Positions 37,239 through 46,880 of a stretch of DNA of 64,000 bases are shown here, piece by piece. The notes below the pieces were generated by a model. The model was not told the origin of the DNA and did not search any database. It was given only the letters and a program-made list of their open reading frames with translations. The stretch is taken from contig OY728136.1 of assembly GCA_963277665.1 (NCBI GenBank), positions 1,979,098,576 to 1,979,162,575 of the forward strand, read 5' to 3'. How positions within the stretch are numbered: the first letter of the stretch is position 1; each line of letters begins with the position of its first letter. The translations under genes were made by a program, and so were the position numbers. The DNA is from Viscum album (lineage: Eukaryota > Streptophyta > Magnoliopsida > Santalales > Viscaceae).

Positions 37239-38018
37239 GTGTTGACGTCAACAGCTATAGTGGCTCGAGCCACTGCCGACGTGCATCATGGGGCCCCTAC
37301 ATACGCTGAGCAGGGGCACTCTTTCACCCAACAAGGATCGACACCCCAACCGCCCCACGGGAAGGATGGGTTGAGTCTCCAGGTTGCAGGACTGAGTGGT
37401 GATCACCGCGAACTAACCTGCGGTGATGTCACCCTGTACGGAGGCCCTCCCCGTACCAATACTCCACAGAGTGTGGGCCTTCCCCGCTCAGAAGCTCTTC
37501 ATGGAGGTATGCCTCGTGCTACCCCCATCCCGAAGGATGTCCTACCCCGCGGCAGTGACGCTCGGCGCGGAAACCTTTCCCGCGCCCACAATACAGGGTA
37601 TGGAGTCCATCTTCCTGCCCTCGACTGCCAATCTGATGGCACCGTCCATCCAGTCCTTCTCCATCGTGGGGGCCCTCCCTACATCCTCTCTACAACCGGT
37701 GAAGGTCCTCCTCACCCCACCAACTCGAGGAGTGAAGGTTAGCCTCGCTCCGCCCGCATCGACCATGGAGGTCCTCCCCATGCTCCTGCCGGTTCCAACA
37801 GAGGCTCCGCCCACATGGGTGTTGTCCATGGAGTTCCTCCCCATGCACCCTTCGACATTTTCCCTGGTGCCCCTCACACTTCGGCTATCTCGAGTGGGGG
37901 CCCTCTCCGCCATGGCGCCAGCGTCGCCCCGAGGCTTCATGATGGGAATCAACCGTGTCCCGAAGAGCCACCCCGGGCAGGAGAGCGGGTCGTCGCTGCT
38001 ACAAGAAGAGTCCTGTGA
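37239..38018 (+). pseudogene. Repetitive GGP-rich N-terminal part of the gag polyprotein
   Basis: One frame is open from 37,239 to 37,742, and the same frame is open again at 37,815-38,018. It encodes recurring glycine-proline blocks: HHGAPTYA, YGGPPRTN, HGGMPRAT, HRGGPPYI, HGGPPHAP, SGGPLRHG. They recur every 15-30 residues and suggest an intrinsically disordered, repeat-expanded segment. I do not recognise it. A frameshift near 37,960-38,010 would link it to the frame that leads into gag. An overlapping 210-codon frame (37,423-38,055) reads the same repeats out of register. Ogre-type elements are known to carry an extra ORF upstream of gag, and this may be its equivalent. Confidence 0.45.
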
Positions 38019-39640
38019 AGGCCCGGGTGGAGATCAAACTTGCCCGCTTCTCTGACTCTGAAGCAGAATGCGACTCACCGATGGAACCTTCTCCCCGATC
38101 CTCTGTATCAAGGACTGGGGTAGGAACCAGGAGCGTTAGCCTCATTCTCCCGGAATATGAGGTCCACCAGATTCCCATCTCTCTCCGTAGGTACATCCAG
38201 GAGGAAGAAATCTTGGGAATTTCGCAGGTCTCGACTCCGCAATCGCCACCATTGTCACCAGAAGCGCCCTCTACCTCTACCAGAGATCACAGAGAGCTAT
38301 TTTGGGGGCCAACGTTGGTAGAGCGACGACATGACCTGTCTCCGGTAGCCGCGCCTCCAGTGCCGGAAGCTGCGGCTATTAGCCCATCGTATCTTGAGAT
38401 CGTGGCCAGGTCACCTTACTCTTCGAAGGATGTCCTGGAATTCGGTACCCAGTCAGCTCGTTCTCCGTATTCTCCGCTGCCGAGTTTACTATCCCAGAGA
38501 TCCGCCTCGGTACCGCTACTGGTCCCTCAGCCACCCCTGGTTGACGAGTGGGGAAATACAAGGCCAGACCCCGAGTCCGATCCCAGGAGCTTCTGGAGTA
38601 TTCTCGCAGCGGATCACTTCCTAGAGAAATTCTGGCCGACGGTGGCATTGAACTTTCACGCACCAGAGTCACTTACCCTTGAGGAAGTGGGGTGCTTTTG
38701 TCGAACCCTATGAGCGACACACTTCTGCCTTCATTACGAGGGAGTGGTGTACCCTAGGAGTCGAGATCACATCGAAGAAATCGGCGAGCAATGCTGCCTG
38801 ATCGATTTGGCCGCACTCCTTGTGGCCCAGCACCCTCAGTCGCCAGGCCTCCAGAGCGCCCTTCAATGGAAATGTGTTTAGAGTTTCAAAGTACTCTGCA
38901 GAATCATCAGGGAAGCTACCCCCCATGTGCAAGTCCGTGGTTGGGGACACTATGCCGCTCTCCTCTTCGATCCTATCCGATGGCAGCCCGATTCGTAATG
39001 CGACATTGAGGACATGCCCTCAAGAGGGGTCGCAGTCCACATGGATGATGTAGTGGAAAAGGAAGACGATCTTGAATTCCTTGATGGAGACTTACCCCCT
39101 GAGGGCATACCGCCACTACTGGAACCATCAGGGAGGGTTACCCATCAGCAGAGGAACCTGCTAGGCCTCCCCGTACCCACCGAGTCGCTGGTACTTGGTC
39201 GAAATACCGGCAAGGGTAAGGAGCACGTCAGAACTGTCAAGCACTTCGACCCGTCTGCCTCTGTGCAAAAAATAGACGAAGATCCCGAGAAGGCCACGTT
39301 ACGCCAATAGCTTTCTGAGCAGAAGAGGTTGGTTGACGAACTCTTGGCTGAGCGCACTGCGGAGCGGCGACCCGACTATGGTAAACCCAGGCTGGGGCAT
39401 CAGGGGCAGGAACAATTTCCCCCTGGTGAGATGCCTCCGGGAATCCCCGATCATGCTACTTCTACAGATAGGGCAGAAGCCGGAACTTACGGCAAGAGGG
39501 CGTGATACATCTCGCCAAACCCCCCCGAGCGACGGGGCAATCTGAAGAATCCAGTTCGGGTTCCCCCAGTTTCCCCACAGGTTGTTCCGCCAGTCGATCC
39601 ACGAGCTACTGAAGTCATCTACCATGTTGAGGAACTTGGA
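37955..39640 (+). pseudogene. N-terminal extension of gag (unknown, cysteine-containing domain)
   Basis: Frame 2 runs from here straight into gag and protease, interrupted only by point stops (38,711-38,713 TGA, one TAG near 38,879, one TAA near 38,993, 39,308-39,310 TAG). The first 250 codons form the longest open frame in the window and are Pro/Ser-rich. Residues about 210-360 look globular: FWSILAADHFLEKFWPTVAL, then CFC, HFCLHYEGVVYP, CCLIDLAALLV and HYAALLFDPI. An acidic stretch (EKEDDLEFLDGDLPPEG) follows, then a short helix before gag. I recognise no family. The position matches the extra 5' coding sequence of Tat/Ogre elements, here fused in frame with gag. Confidence 0.55.
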
Positions 39641-40942
39641 AATGCGCTTGTGATCAGGGATCCACGTGAAGATAGGGACCCCCACCCGGATGATCTGATA
39701 GAGGAACTCAAAGCCCGCCTCCAAGCGTTGGAAACGTGGCAGGTGGCGGTCCCACCGGACGACAAGCCGTATCCCGCGTGGGTGGATGAGATGCCCACGC
39801 CCCCGGGTTTTGGGAACCCCACTTTCTCACCCTTCAACGGGACAGTGGACCCACAGAAACACTTGGCTCATGTTTCTTCCAGGTGTGGCCCCTTGCTGGG
39901 AACCCCGACTCCACAGGAAGCTGCCAAGCTCCGGTGTTTCATACAGACATTGGAAGGTCCAGCGTTTGTCTAGTATAGCCAGCTTTCTATCGAATCAGTG
40001 ACCGGTTGGGAGGATCTTTGCCGGTAGTTCCTATACCAGTTTAGCTCCACCACGCGGAAGACTAGAATTGCAGACCTCTTCAAGTTCAAGCAAAGGCCTG
40101 ATGAGCGAGTCGCAGATTTCATCGCCGGGTGGAAGGGACGTACGTATTCGCTCGATATGCCACTGACTCAGGAGTAATTACTGACAATGCGTGTGGGGAA
40201 CGTCAAGACGGAGCTGTTACCCTCCCTAATTACCCAGAACTACCCTGGAGGGTTCAGATATTTCTCAAATAAGGCTCAGCGCCTTGAGGAAGCTCTACAA
40301 CAGGCTAGACAGGCACGTTCGTTGCCCCCTATGATCCCATCTAGGAGGACCGCCAGGGCTGAACCCGTTGCGGTGGCCCAAATAGAAGCCCCTAGGAAGC
40401 TGGAATTACTGCCAGTGGAACCATCCCCGCAACCTCACAGAGGTCCTCCACCTCAAGCATAGGCTCCCGCCCAGTAGCAACCGCCTCAGAATCAACAGGT
40501 TCCCCCACGCAATGCGCCACCGCCACCCGTGCGAGACAATCAGGTGCCGCCTCTTCGGCAGGACCCTCCGGCCCCTCATCAGGGCCAGGCCCCCAGGGCC
40601 CCCTATCCGGAAAGAAGGCACCAGACTTATTCATTCAATGAAAATCAGGTCCCTGGCTACTTCCGAAGTGCTCTAGAGCAAGGGATTGTGCGCCTGCCCG
40701 AGTACAGAAGGCCGGCAGAGGCGCATCTCACTGATCACCCCAATTACTGTCCTTATCATCGGATTCTGGGGCACACCCTCAAGCAATTCTATGTGTTTAA
40801 AGACTGGATTCAAGACCAGGTCAACTACAACATAGTCAGGTTGAGGCCGAAACCAGCACAAGTGGCGGGTGTCTTTGCAGGATCGAAGATCGGCAATAAT
40901 AGTGAAGGCGAGTGGCAGCAGGTTCCCAGCCGCGGATCCTAG
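39641..40942 (+). pseudogene. gag: Gag (capsid/nucleocapsid) of Tat/Ogre element
   Basis: Gag would form the particle that packages the element RNA. The Retrotrans_gag-type core reads NPTFSPFNGTVDPQKHLAHV, AAKLRCFIQTLEGPAF, GWEDLCR, then RIADLFKFKQRPDERVADFI. Point stops break it at 39,971-39,973 (TAG, expected Trp), near 40,024 (TAG) and near 40,177 (TAA), and at 40,460-40,462 and 40,940-40,942. The C-terminal part is Pro/Gln-rich. It then has YCPYHRILGHTLKQFYVFKD, the Tat-type C-x2-H-x4-H-x4-C knuckle with its last cysteine replaced by Phe. It continues in the same frame into the protease, as expected for a Gag-Pro-Pol polyprotein. It is non-functional here. Confidence 0.82.
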
Positions 40943-42583
40943 AAATACGACGACTGGATGACTCGAAAAACCATCGTCTGTGCTCATGGTATCATCCAGG
41001 AGTGCCTTAAGCAGCCGAAACATTCAGAAGAATTAGCCGGTACTTCCGCATCGTCTTTACAATCGAACTCTTCCCAAAAGGGAAAGCAATGAAGATGCAA
41101 GAAGAAGCAACGCGCACCGCCGGTGTCGTCGTCATCCCATACTCTCGGTGACTTTATGACCCCTAAAATGGGGATTCCTCCCAGAATCCACCCGGTGGTG
41201 GATGAATCCTCGAGCGACAGTCCGGGGTATGCTTCAGTTAACACCGTGGAGCTGGTAAAGCCCTATATGACTCTCGTAGAGGGGGAACGCCAGGTGAACC
41301 TCCCCAACGTTTCCATCCGACGTCAATGTCAGCGGAATCGCAACAGCGCCGGTCATTGAGGCACGCCAGCGGGCACTTTCAGCCAAGCCGTGCACGCTAC
41401 TAAGACTAGACATCAGGCTCAACACAGAGCTCAGCATGCGCGACCCCATCTAACGCCCTCGGCTCTACCTCCACCACCGTTCGTGCTACTAGATCAGGGA
41501 GAGCTGCCTCGTTCATATCATAGACAGTCTTGACCAGCTACAGGCCAGCCTCTGCTGTCCAATCCTAGTCTGGAGACTACTCTCCAGGCTTCAACCAGTA
41601 GGCAGCAGGATGCACCTAGTACTAGCCGATCGCTGGTTCAACCGGCAGGACCCACTATGCCTCCAACTACCGAACGACCTCTTGTAGGCAGTGGTTCGCG
41701 TTTGGCATGAAAGTATGATGTCCTGAAGCACCAGGATGGCATTCCGGCAAGGCTTTCTATCCTTGAGGCCCTTCGCCTGTCATCTGAAATGTGCGAGGCA
41801 CTTGCAGAGGCCCTAAGGAGACCCCGATAGTTCGAGACGGAGGTAGAAGCTTCAGAAGCCTTCCATACCGAGATGATTGAAAACTCCGAATGTCAGGACG
41901 TTATCTCATTCTCCGGTGAAGATGAGGACCGTCCAATACAGAGGCACATTCTCCCGCTGTACATCACTGGCCACTTCAATGGTGTGGAAGTATGCCGCTT
42001 CTTTGTTGACACATGTTCCGGAATCAACCTAATTCCGACTTGGACGTTGCGAATGCTGGGTCTGTCTGAAAGTGATTTAACTCCCTCTGAACTTAGAATC
42101 CAAGGGTACGACAGGACTGAGCAAACCCCATTCGGCAAGATCCGCCTGAAGACTCATTTCGGTGGCTTAATTTCCAGCACCGAGTTCATGTTCATCTCTC
42201 AGGACACCACCTATAACGCGTTGATGGGTAGGCCATGGCTCCATCTGCATGTAGTGGTCCCTTCATCGTATCACCAGTGCCTCAAATACTCACTCAACGG
42301 TCGAGTAGGCGTGCTCCAAGGAGATGAGTCTCTTATTGCCTCTTGTGAGGCCCGCTATCTGGATGTGGGTTATTACAAAAGTAAAGATAAGCAAATCCTA
42401 GTAAGTGAGGATGAACCCGCCCCGGTCACAAGTGATCCCTGGGAAAGCATGGATGACGCCTGCATCCTCCCAATCCACCGATTGGAGGCCATGACCCTCG
42501 ACATGGGGAAATGTTTTGTTGTTTCAGGTACACAAGTAAGGCATGTTCCCATGTCCAAGCGACAGCGGAAAATCACCTCGTAA
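40943..42583 (+). pseudogene. Gag-protease linker and aspartic protease
   Basis: The frame of gag continues. The linker includes KYDVLKHQDGIPARLSILEA and SSEMCEALAEALRRP, a conserved stretch found just before the protease in Tat elements. The protease core is PLYITGHFNGVEVCRFFVDT, then CSGINLIP, and ends NALMGRPWLH, the usual YN.L.GRPW.H. The active-site triplet reads D-T-C, where D-x-G is normal, so this copy is probably catalytically dead. Stops occur near 41,090 and at 41,357-41,359, near 41,534, 41,710 and 41,830, and at 42,581-42,583. The enzyme would cleave the polyprotein in the particle. Confidence 0.8.
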
Positions 42584-42960
42584 TCCTACATCAACCAGGC
42601 TCAGGTGATCCCGGAACCTCATACCCCTATACGGTACTAGAATTTCAAGATTATGATAATGGAGGCACGCCATGCGTGTCTCCTCCACCGGGCTGGAATC
42701 CACCGACTCAGGCCGACACGTCACCACTGCTTTGATGTCATCAATCATGGCCCCTTAGGCCGAAGGCCATATAGGATAGGGTAGACTTCCTTCATTGCTA
42801 TGGTCTCAATGGCGAGTGAGTCTCCTGATATGAAGGCCACAACTGCCCATGCCGGCACCAGCTTCCCCTCAGGTATTGATAGCCCAGAAGTATCTCTCGT
42901 CGCGGGAAATCCCCCCACGGGTGGAGAGGAAGACCTGGAGGATGCTCCCCCCTCTTTGAG
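42584..42960 (+). other. Protease-RT linker with frameshift
   Basis: The protease frame is blocked by TAG near 42,638 and 42,779. It then reopens through ATTAHAGTSFPSGIDSPEVS to EDLEDAPPSL at about 42,955, where a run CTCCCCCCTCTTTG marks the shift into the RT frame. Ogre elements are known to have a spliced intron between protease and RT. GTAAGG at 42,536 could be a donor, but I could not pair it with a convincing acceptor, so an intron remains open. Confidence 0.4.
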
Positions 42961-44225
42961 AAAGGCGTATCTACCATGGTTGATGAACTGGTACAAGTGA
43001 ACCTTGGTAGCAAGGCAGATCCGAAACCCACATTGATCAGTGCAGCCATGTCCCCCAAGGAGCGGCAACAGTACGTAGACTTCCTCAAACAACATTGTGA
43101 TGTGTTTTCTTGGAGTTACAACGAGATGCCAGGACTAGATCCCCATGTAGTCATTCACCGTCTGGGCCTCCCGGCAAACCATCGTGGATTTAAGCAGCCT
43201 CCCAGGAAGATGCATCCTTCTCATGGTGCTATGGTTGAGGCCGAAGTTGACAAGCTTATCAAATACAAATTCTTCAAGGAAGTCTAGTACCCCAAGTGGC
43301 TTGCCAACATAGTGCCAGTCAGGAAGAAGAATGGGAAGATCAGAGTCTGCATCGACTTCCGCAACCTTAATCTCCACTGCCCAAAGGATGACTTTGCACT
43401 CCCAGTGAAAGAGTTATTGATTGAAGCCACGACCGGGTTCCAAGCTCTCTCTTTCATGGATGGGTATTCCAGGTACAACCAGATCTGGATGGCCCTCAAA
43501 GACGAGGAGTCCACTGCCTTAAGGGCTCCCCAAGGTACCTTTTGCTACCAGGTTATACCATTCGGTTTGAAAAATGCAGGTGCCACTTATCAGAGGGCCA
43601 TGCACTGCATATTCAAGCCGATTCTTAGAACGTTGGTGGAATGCTACGTAGATGACCTCATAGTCAAATCATGTCAGCACCAGGACCATATCAAAGACCA
43701 TGAAAGGGTGTTCAGTTTCCTCCATTCCCGTCACCTGAAGATGAACCCATTGAGGTGTGCCTTCGGGGTCACCTCTGGGATGTTTCTGGGCTTTGTTGTT
43801 AGATACCGAGTCATCGAGATCGACCCAGAGAAGATCAAGGCCATCTGCCAAATGCCTCCCCCGAGCAACATTCGGGAGCTTCGAGGCCTCCAAGGCCACT
43901 TAGCCTATATACGCTGATTCATCACGAATCTGTCCGGAAAGTGTAAGCCCTTTTCCCAGCTCATGAAGAAGATCGCCGCCTATGAATGGGATGAGGAGTG
44001 TCGGACCGCCTTCGAGGAAATAAAGTAGTATCTTCTCCAACCTCCGGTTTTGATGCCACCCGTCTCCGGAAAGCCGCTTGTCCATTACGTGACCGCCTTG
44101 GAAAGATCCCTTGGTGCACTGCTCGCCCAGAAGAATAATGAGGGTACCAAGAACAGTCTCTACTATCTTAGCCGCATGCTTCTCAATACGGAGGTCAGAT
44201 ACTCCCCTATCAAAAAATCTACCTT
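42961..44225 (+). pseudogene. Reverse transcriptase and first RNase H
   Basis: This copies element RNA into DNA. The upstream part VNLGSKADPKP...MSPKERQQYVDFLKQH and VFSWSYNEMPGLDP is typical of Tat RT. Catalytic blocks are visible: KKNGKIRVCIDFRNLN, SFMDGYSRYNQI (first Asp), PFGLKNAGATYQR, YVDDLIVKS (catalytic pair at about 43,650), LKMNPLRCAFGV. RNase H follows with LGALLAQKN, SLYYLSRMLLNTEVRYSPIK. Stops are TAG 43,285-43,287, TGA 43,915-43,917 and TAG near 44,026, all one C-to-T step from sense codons. A frameshift at the A-run near 44,212 moves the reading into the third frame. Confidence 0.88.
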
Positions 44226-45107
44226 GTGCTCGTATTTGCCATCCATAAGTTGCGACATTACCTGCAACACCATGAGGTGCAATTGGTCTCCCAGGTGGAC
44301 CCACTGAAGTACATCCGGAACTGCCCCAGGCTGACTGGCCGACTAGCACGTTGGGCAGCGATTCACCAGCCGTTTGATATCAGGTTCGTACCTCAGAAGG
44401 CTATTAAGGGACAGGCGTTGGAAGAATTTTTAGCTACCCATCAAACCTCCGCGGATGAATCCATGGACCTGGATTTTTCTGATGAGACGATCCTCTCAAT
44501 CGATCATGCCGTCCCGTGTTGGAAAATTCATTTCCACGACGCCTCCCGGAGCCCCACGGGTAGGAGGCTCAACGATCCCGAGCTCAACAGAGTGGGACTG
44601 GTTATTGTCTTCATTACCCCGACACAAGCCGTCCTGCCATACTCGTTCTTGTTGTCAGAAGGCTGTATGAACAACGAGGCCAAGTGCTAGGCTCTCATCA
44701 CCGGTCTCGAGTTGGCCCTTGAGATCCATGTGCCCCATCTACATGTGAAAGGAGATTCTGAGATGGTAATCAAATAGGTTAATGGTGACTACGTCATCAG
44801 GAAGCCGAAGCTTGTACCATTGTTGGAGTACACCCTCCGCCTAATGGCCTAGTTCTCTTCTCGACCCAAGGTTACCCATGTCCCATGGTCACAGAATGGT
44901 CCAGCAGACGCCTTGGCTGGCTTAGCCGCGTCGCTTGCAGAACCCGAGAAAGATGATTTGATCATACTTGTGGCACACCAGAGAGTCATCACCCCCGTCA
45001 CCCAAGAGGACAATGATGGCCTGCAGGTAAGTCATCTCACTGTCGGACCCTCTACGTCAGGGGTCCCGGGTTCGTCAGACACAGTGGTTGAAGCCACTTC
45101 TGACTAG
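44226..45107 (+). pseudogene. RNase H C-terminus and second, archaeal-type RNase H
   Basis: The frame opens with LVFAIHKLRHYLQHHEVQLV, the end of the first RNase H, then GRLARWAAIHQPFDI and KAIKGQALEEFLA. A second RNase H follows. Its four acidic residues are all present: IHFHDASRSP (Asp), CMNNEAKC (Glu), VKGDSEMVIK (Asp) and QNGPADALAGLA (Asp). Dual RNase H with this archaeal-like domain is the hallmark of the Tat/Ogre branch and fixes the classification. Stops are at 44,688-44,690, near 44,776 and 44,851, and at 45,105-45,107, all of the TAG type. Confidence 0.87.
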
Positions 45108-46366
45108 AGGGAACCTTTTGGTGAGTATCTCCAAAATGGTCGCCTCCCGGACGACCGGGCCGAGCGTGTGCGAGTCCAACGCCGCGCGCTGCAATTTACC
45201 TTCCATAGAGGCCCCAGTCTTGAACATATCCTTTATAAGAGGAGCTTCGATGGCGTCCTCTTCCGTTGCATTCAAGGAGTATAGATTCCTCAAATTATGC
45301 AAGAGGTTCACGCCTGTTCCTGCCGCGCCCATGAAGCTGGGCCGAAGCTGTCTCATCAAATCTGAAGGTTGGGGTACTTATGGCCCTCTATGTTCCATGA
45401 TTGTATTGGGTATGCCAAGAGATGCCACGCGTGCCAAATTCACGCCAACTTCCTACATCGGCTGCCAGATCCCCTCCACCCCACCAAGTACTCTTGGCCA
45501 TTTGCGATATGGGAACTTGATGTAGTGGGACCGTATCCACCGGCAATAGCTCACCAGTGTAGGTTCATCTTGACTACTACAGATTTCTTCTCCAAGTGGG
45601 CAGAGGAAGTTCCACTCAAAGAGGTCAAGGCCCATTCCATCGTTGACTTTGTGAGCTCAAATATTATGCACCGGTTTGCGGTCCCTCATGCCATCCTCAC
45701 CGATAACGACACCAACTTCCGGGCGGCTGAACTGAAGAAATTGTACGCCAAGTACGACATCCGTTCGAACCATACCTCCTGCTACCACGTGCAGGAAAAA
45801 GGACAGATTGAGGCGTTCAACAAAAACCTCTCAAACATTCTACAGAAGATGGTTGGTCAGAACAAGAAAAGTTGGCCGAACAAGCTCACCAATGCCCTAT
45901 GGGCTTATCGGACGACGACTCGCAACTCTACCTAGGTGACCCCATATTCCCTGGTGTATGGAGATGAGGCCGTCCTACCCATTGAGATCCAGCTGCCATT
46001 GTTACACACTACAGTCTATGATCACCAGATATCAGATGAGGTAGCCGAAATCCGTCTAGCTGAATTAGAAGCACTGGATGAGAACTGGCTTCATACCCTG
46101 CACAATATGGAGAGGAATTAGGATAAGATAGCGAGGGCTTTTAACAAGAAGGTTCGTCTGCGCTCTTTTCTACAGGGCGACCTGGTGCCGGCCCTTCGAG
46201 CACCAATGATTACCGGTAGGAAACCGCCCATGTTTGAACCCAAATGGGAAGGGCCTTATATCATCCATAAGGTTTACCCCAATGGAGCATACTCTTTGGT
46301 GACCACGGATGGAGAGCGCATAACTCCTCCCACCAACGCCAAGTTCCTCAAGCGATACTTTGCCTA
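45108..46366 (+). pseudogene. Integrase
   Basis: It inserts the cDNA and makes the 5-bp target duplication. An N-terminal extension, EYLQNGRLPDDRAERVR, precedes the HHCC finger. The finger has MQEVH...CRAHEAGPKL...CHACQIHANF, with all four ligands kept. The core has WELDVVGPY (Asp1), AILTDNDTNF (Asp2; the usual DNG reads DND) and QIEAFNK (Glu3). The C-terminal GPY/F-type module is KWEGPYIIHKVYPNGAYSL, and the frame ends KRYFA with TAG at 46,364-46,366. There is no chromodomain, as expected for Tat. Point stops are at two or three places in 45,280-45,350 and at 45,933-45,935 and 46,119-46,121. Confidence 0.88.
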
Positions 46367-46369
46367 GGG

Positions 46370-46605
46370 CAAAAGGGTCCTGCACGACCTTCAACTGCAT
46401 CAAGGTATGGCACAACCATAAACTGCATCTTGGTCCTGCATGACCTTAAACTACATGGCAGGGTCCCACATGACCTTAAACTACACGTTATGGTCCAACA
46501 CGACCTTGAACTGTAAGGTCCTGCACGACCTTAAACTGCATCTTTGTCCTGTAAGACGATAAACTGCAAAATGGTCCGAGTTCTATTACCTTAAACTAAG
46601 ATCTC
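46370..46605 (+). repeat. GGTCC-TGCAYGACC box array after pol
   Basis: Units of about 30-40 bp contain GGTCCTGCATGACCTTAAAC and TGCA/ACA; about six copies follow the pol stop. GGTC and GACC can pair around the TGCA centre. The same box, as TCCAGCATGACGTTAAACTG, recurs between hairpin modules in both LTRs. Confidence 0.75.
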
Positions 46606-46880
46606 CCCCCGTCTTACTGCAATATGTTAAACTGCAAGCCAGTCAGGCCTTCCTAACTGAGGCCCAGCCTCAGGCCCCTTGTCCTCCTCGGGCTCATGGC
46701 CCCCATCTTACTACAAGATGTTAAACTGCAAGCCAGTCAGGCCTTCCTGACCGAGGCCCAGCCTCAAGCCCCTTGGCCTCTTTGGCCCCCCTGCCCCCAT
46801 CTTCACTACGAGACGTTAAGCCGCAAGCTGGTCAGGTCTCCCTGACCGCGGCCCGGCCTCAAGCCCCTTGTTTATCCTCG
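46605..46880 (+). repeat. Three tandem units of about 110-115 bp
   Basis: Each unit has ATGTTAAACTGCAAGCCAGT, CAGGCCTTCCTGACC, GAGGCCCAGCCTCA and a C/T-rich end. A partial fourth unit recurs at 47,945-48,070. The unit contains short inverted repeats (GAGGC...GCCTC). Confidence 0.75.

Noticed and set aside
37423..38055. Open frame of 210 codons overlapping the GGP-repeat region
   Set aside because: It reads the same repeat DNA in another register. The GGP register has clearer residue periodicity and fits the upstream part of gag better, though both cannot be excluded.
38708..38950. Minus-strand 80-codon frame opposite the gag extension
   Set aside because: The plus-strand frame is continuous with gag on both sides and explains the region. 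The antisense frame is its shadow.
42511..42735. Separate small gene between protease and RT
   Set aside because: It overlaps the end of the protease in another frame and probably reflects out-of-frame reading of the linker or intron.
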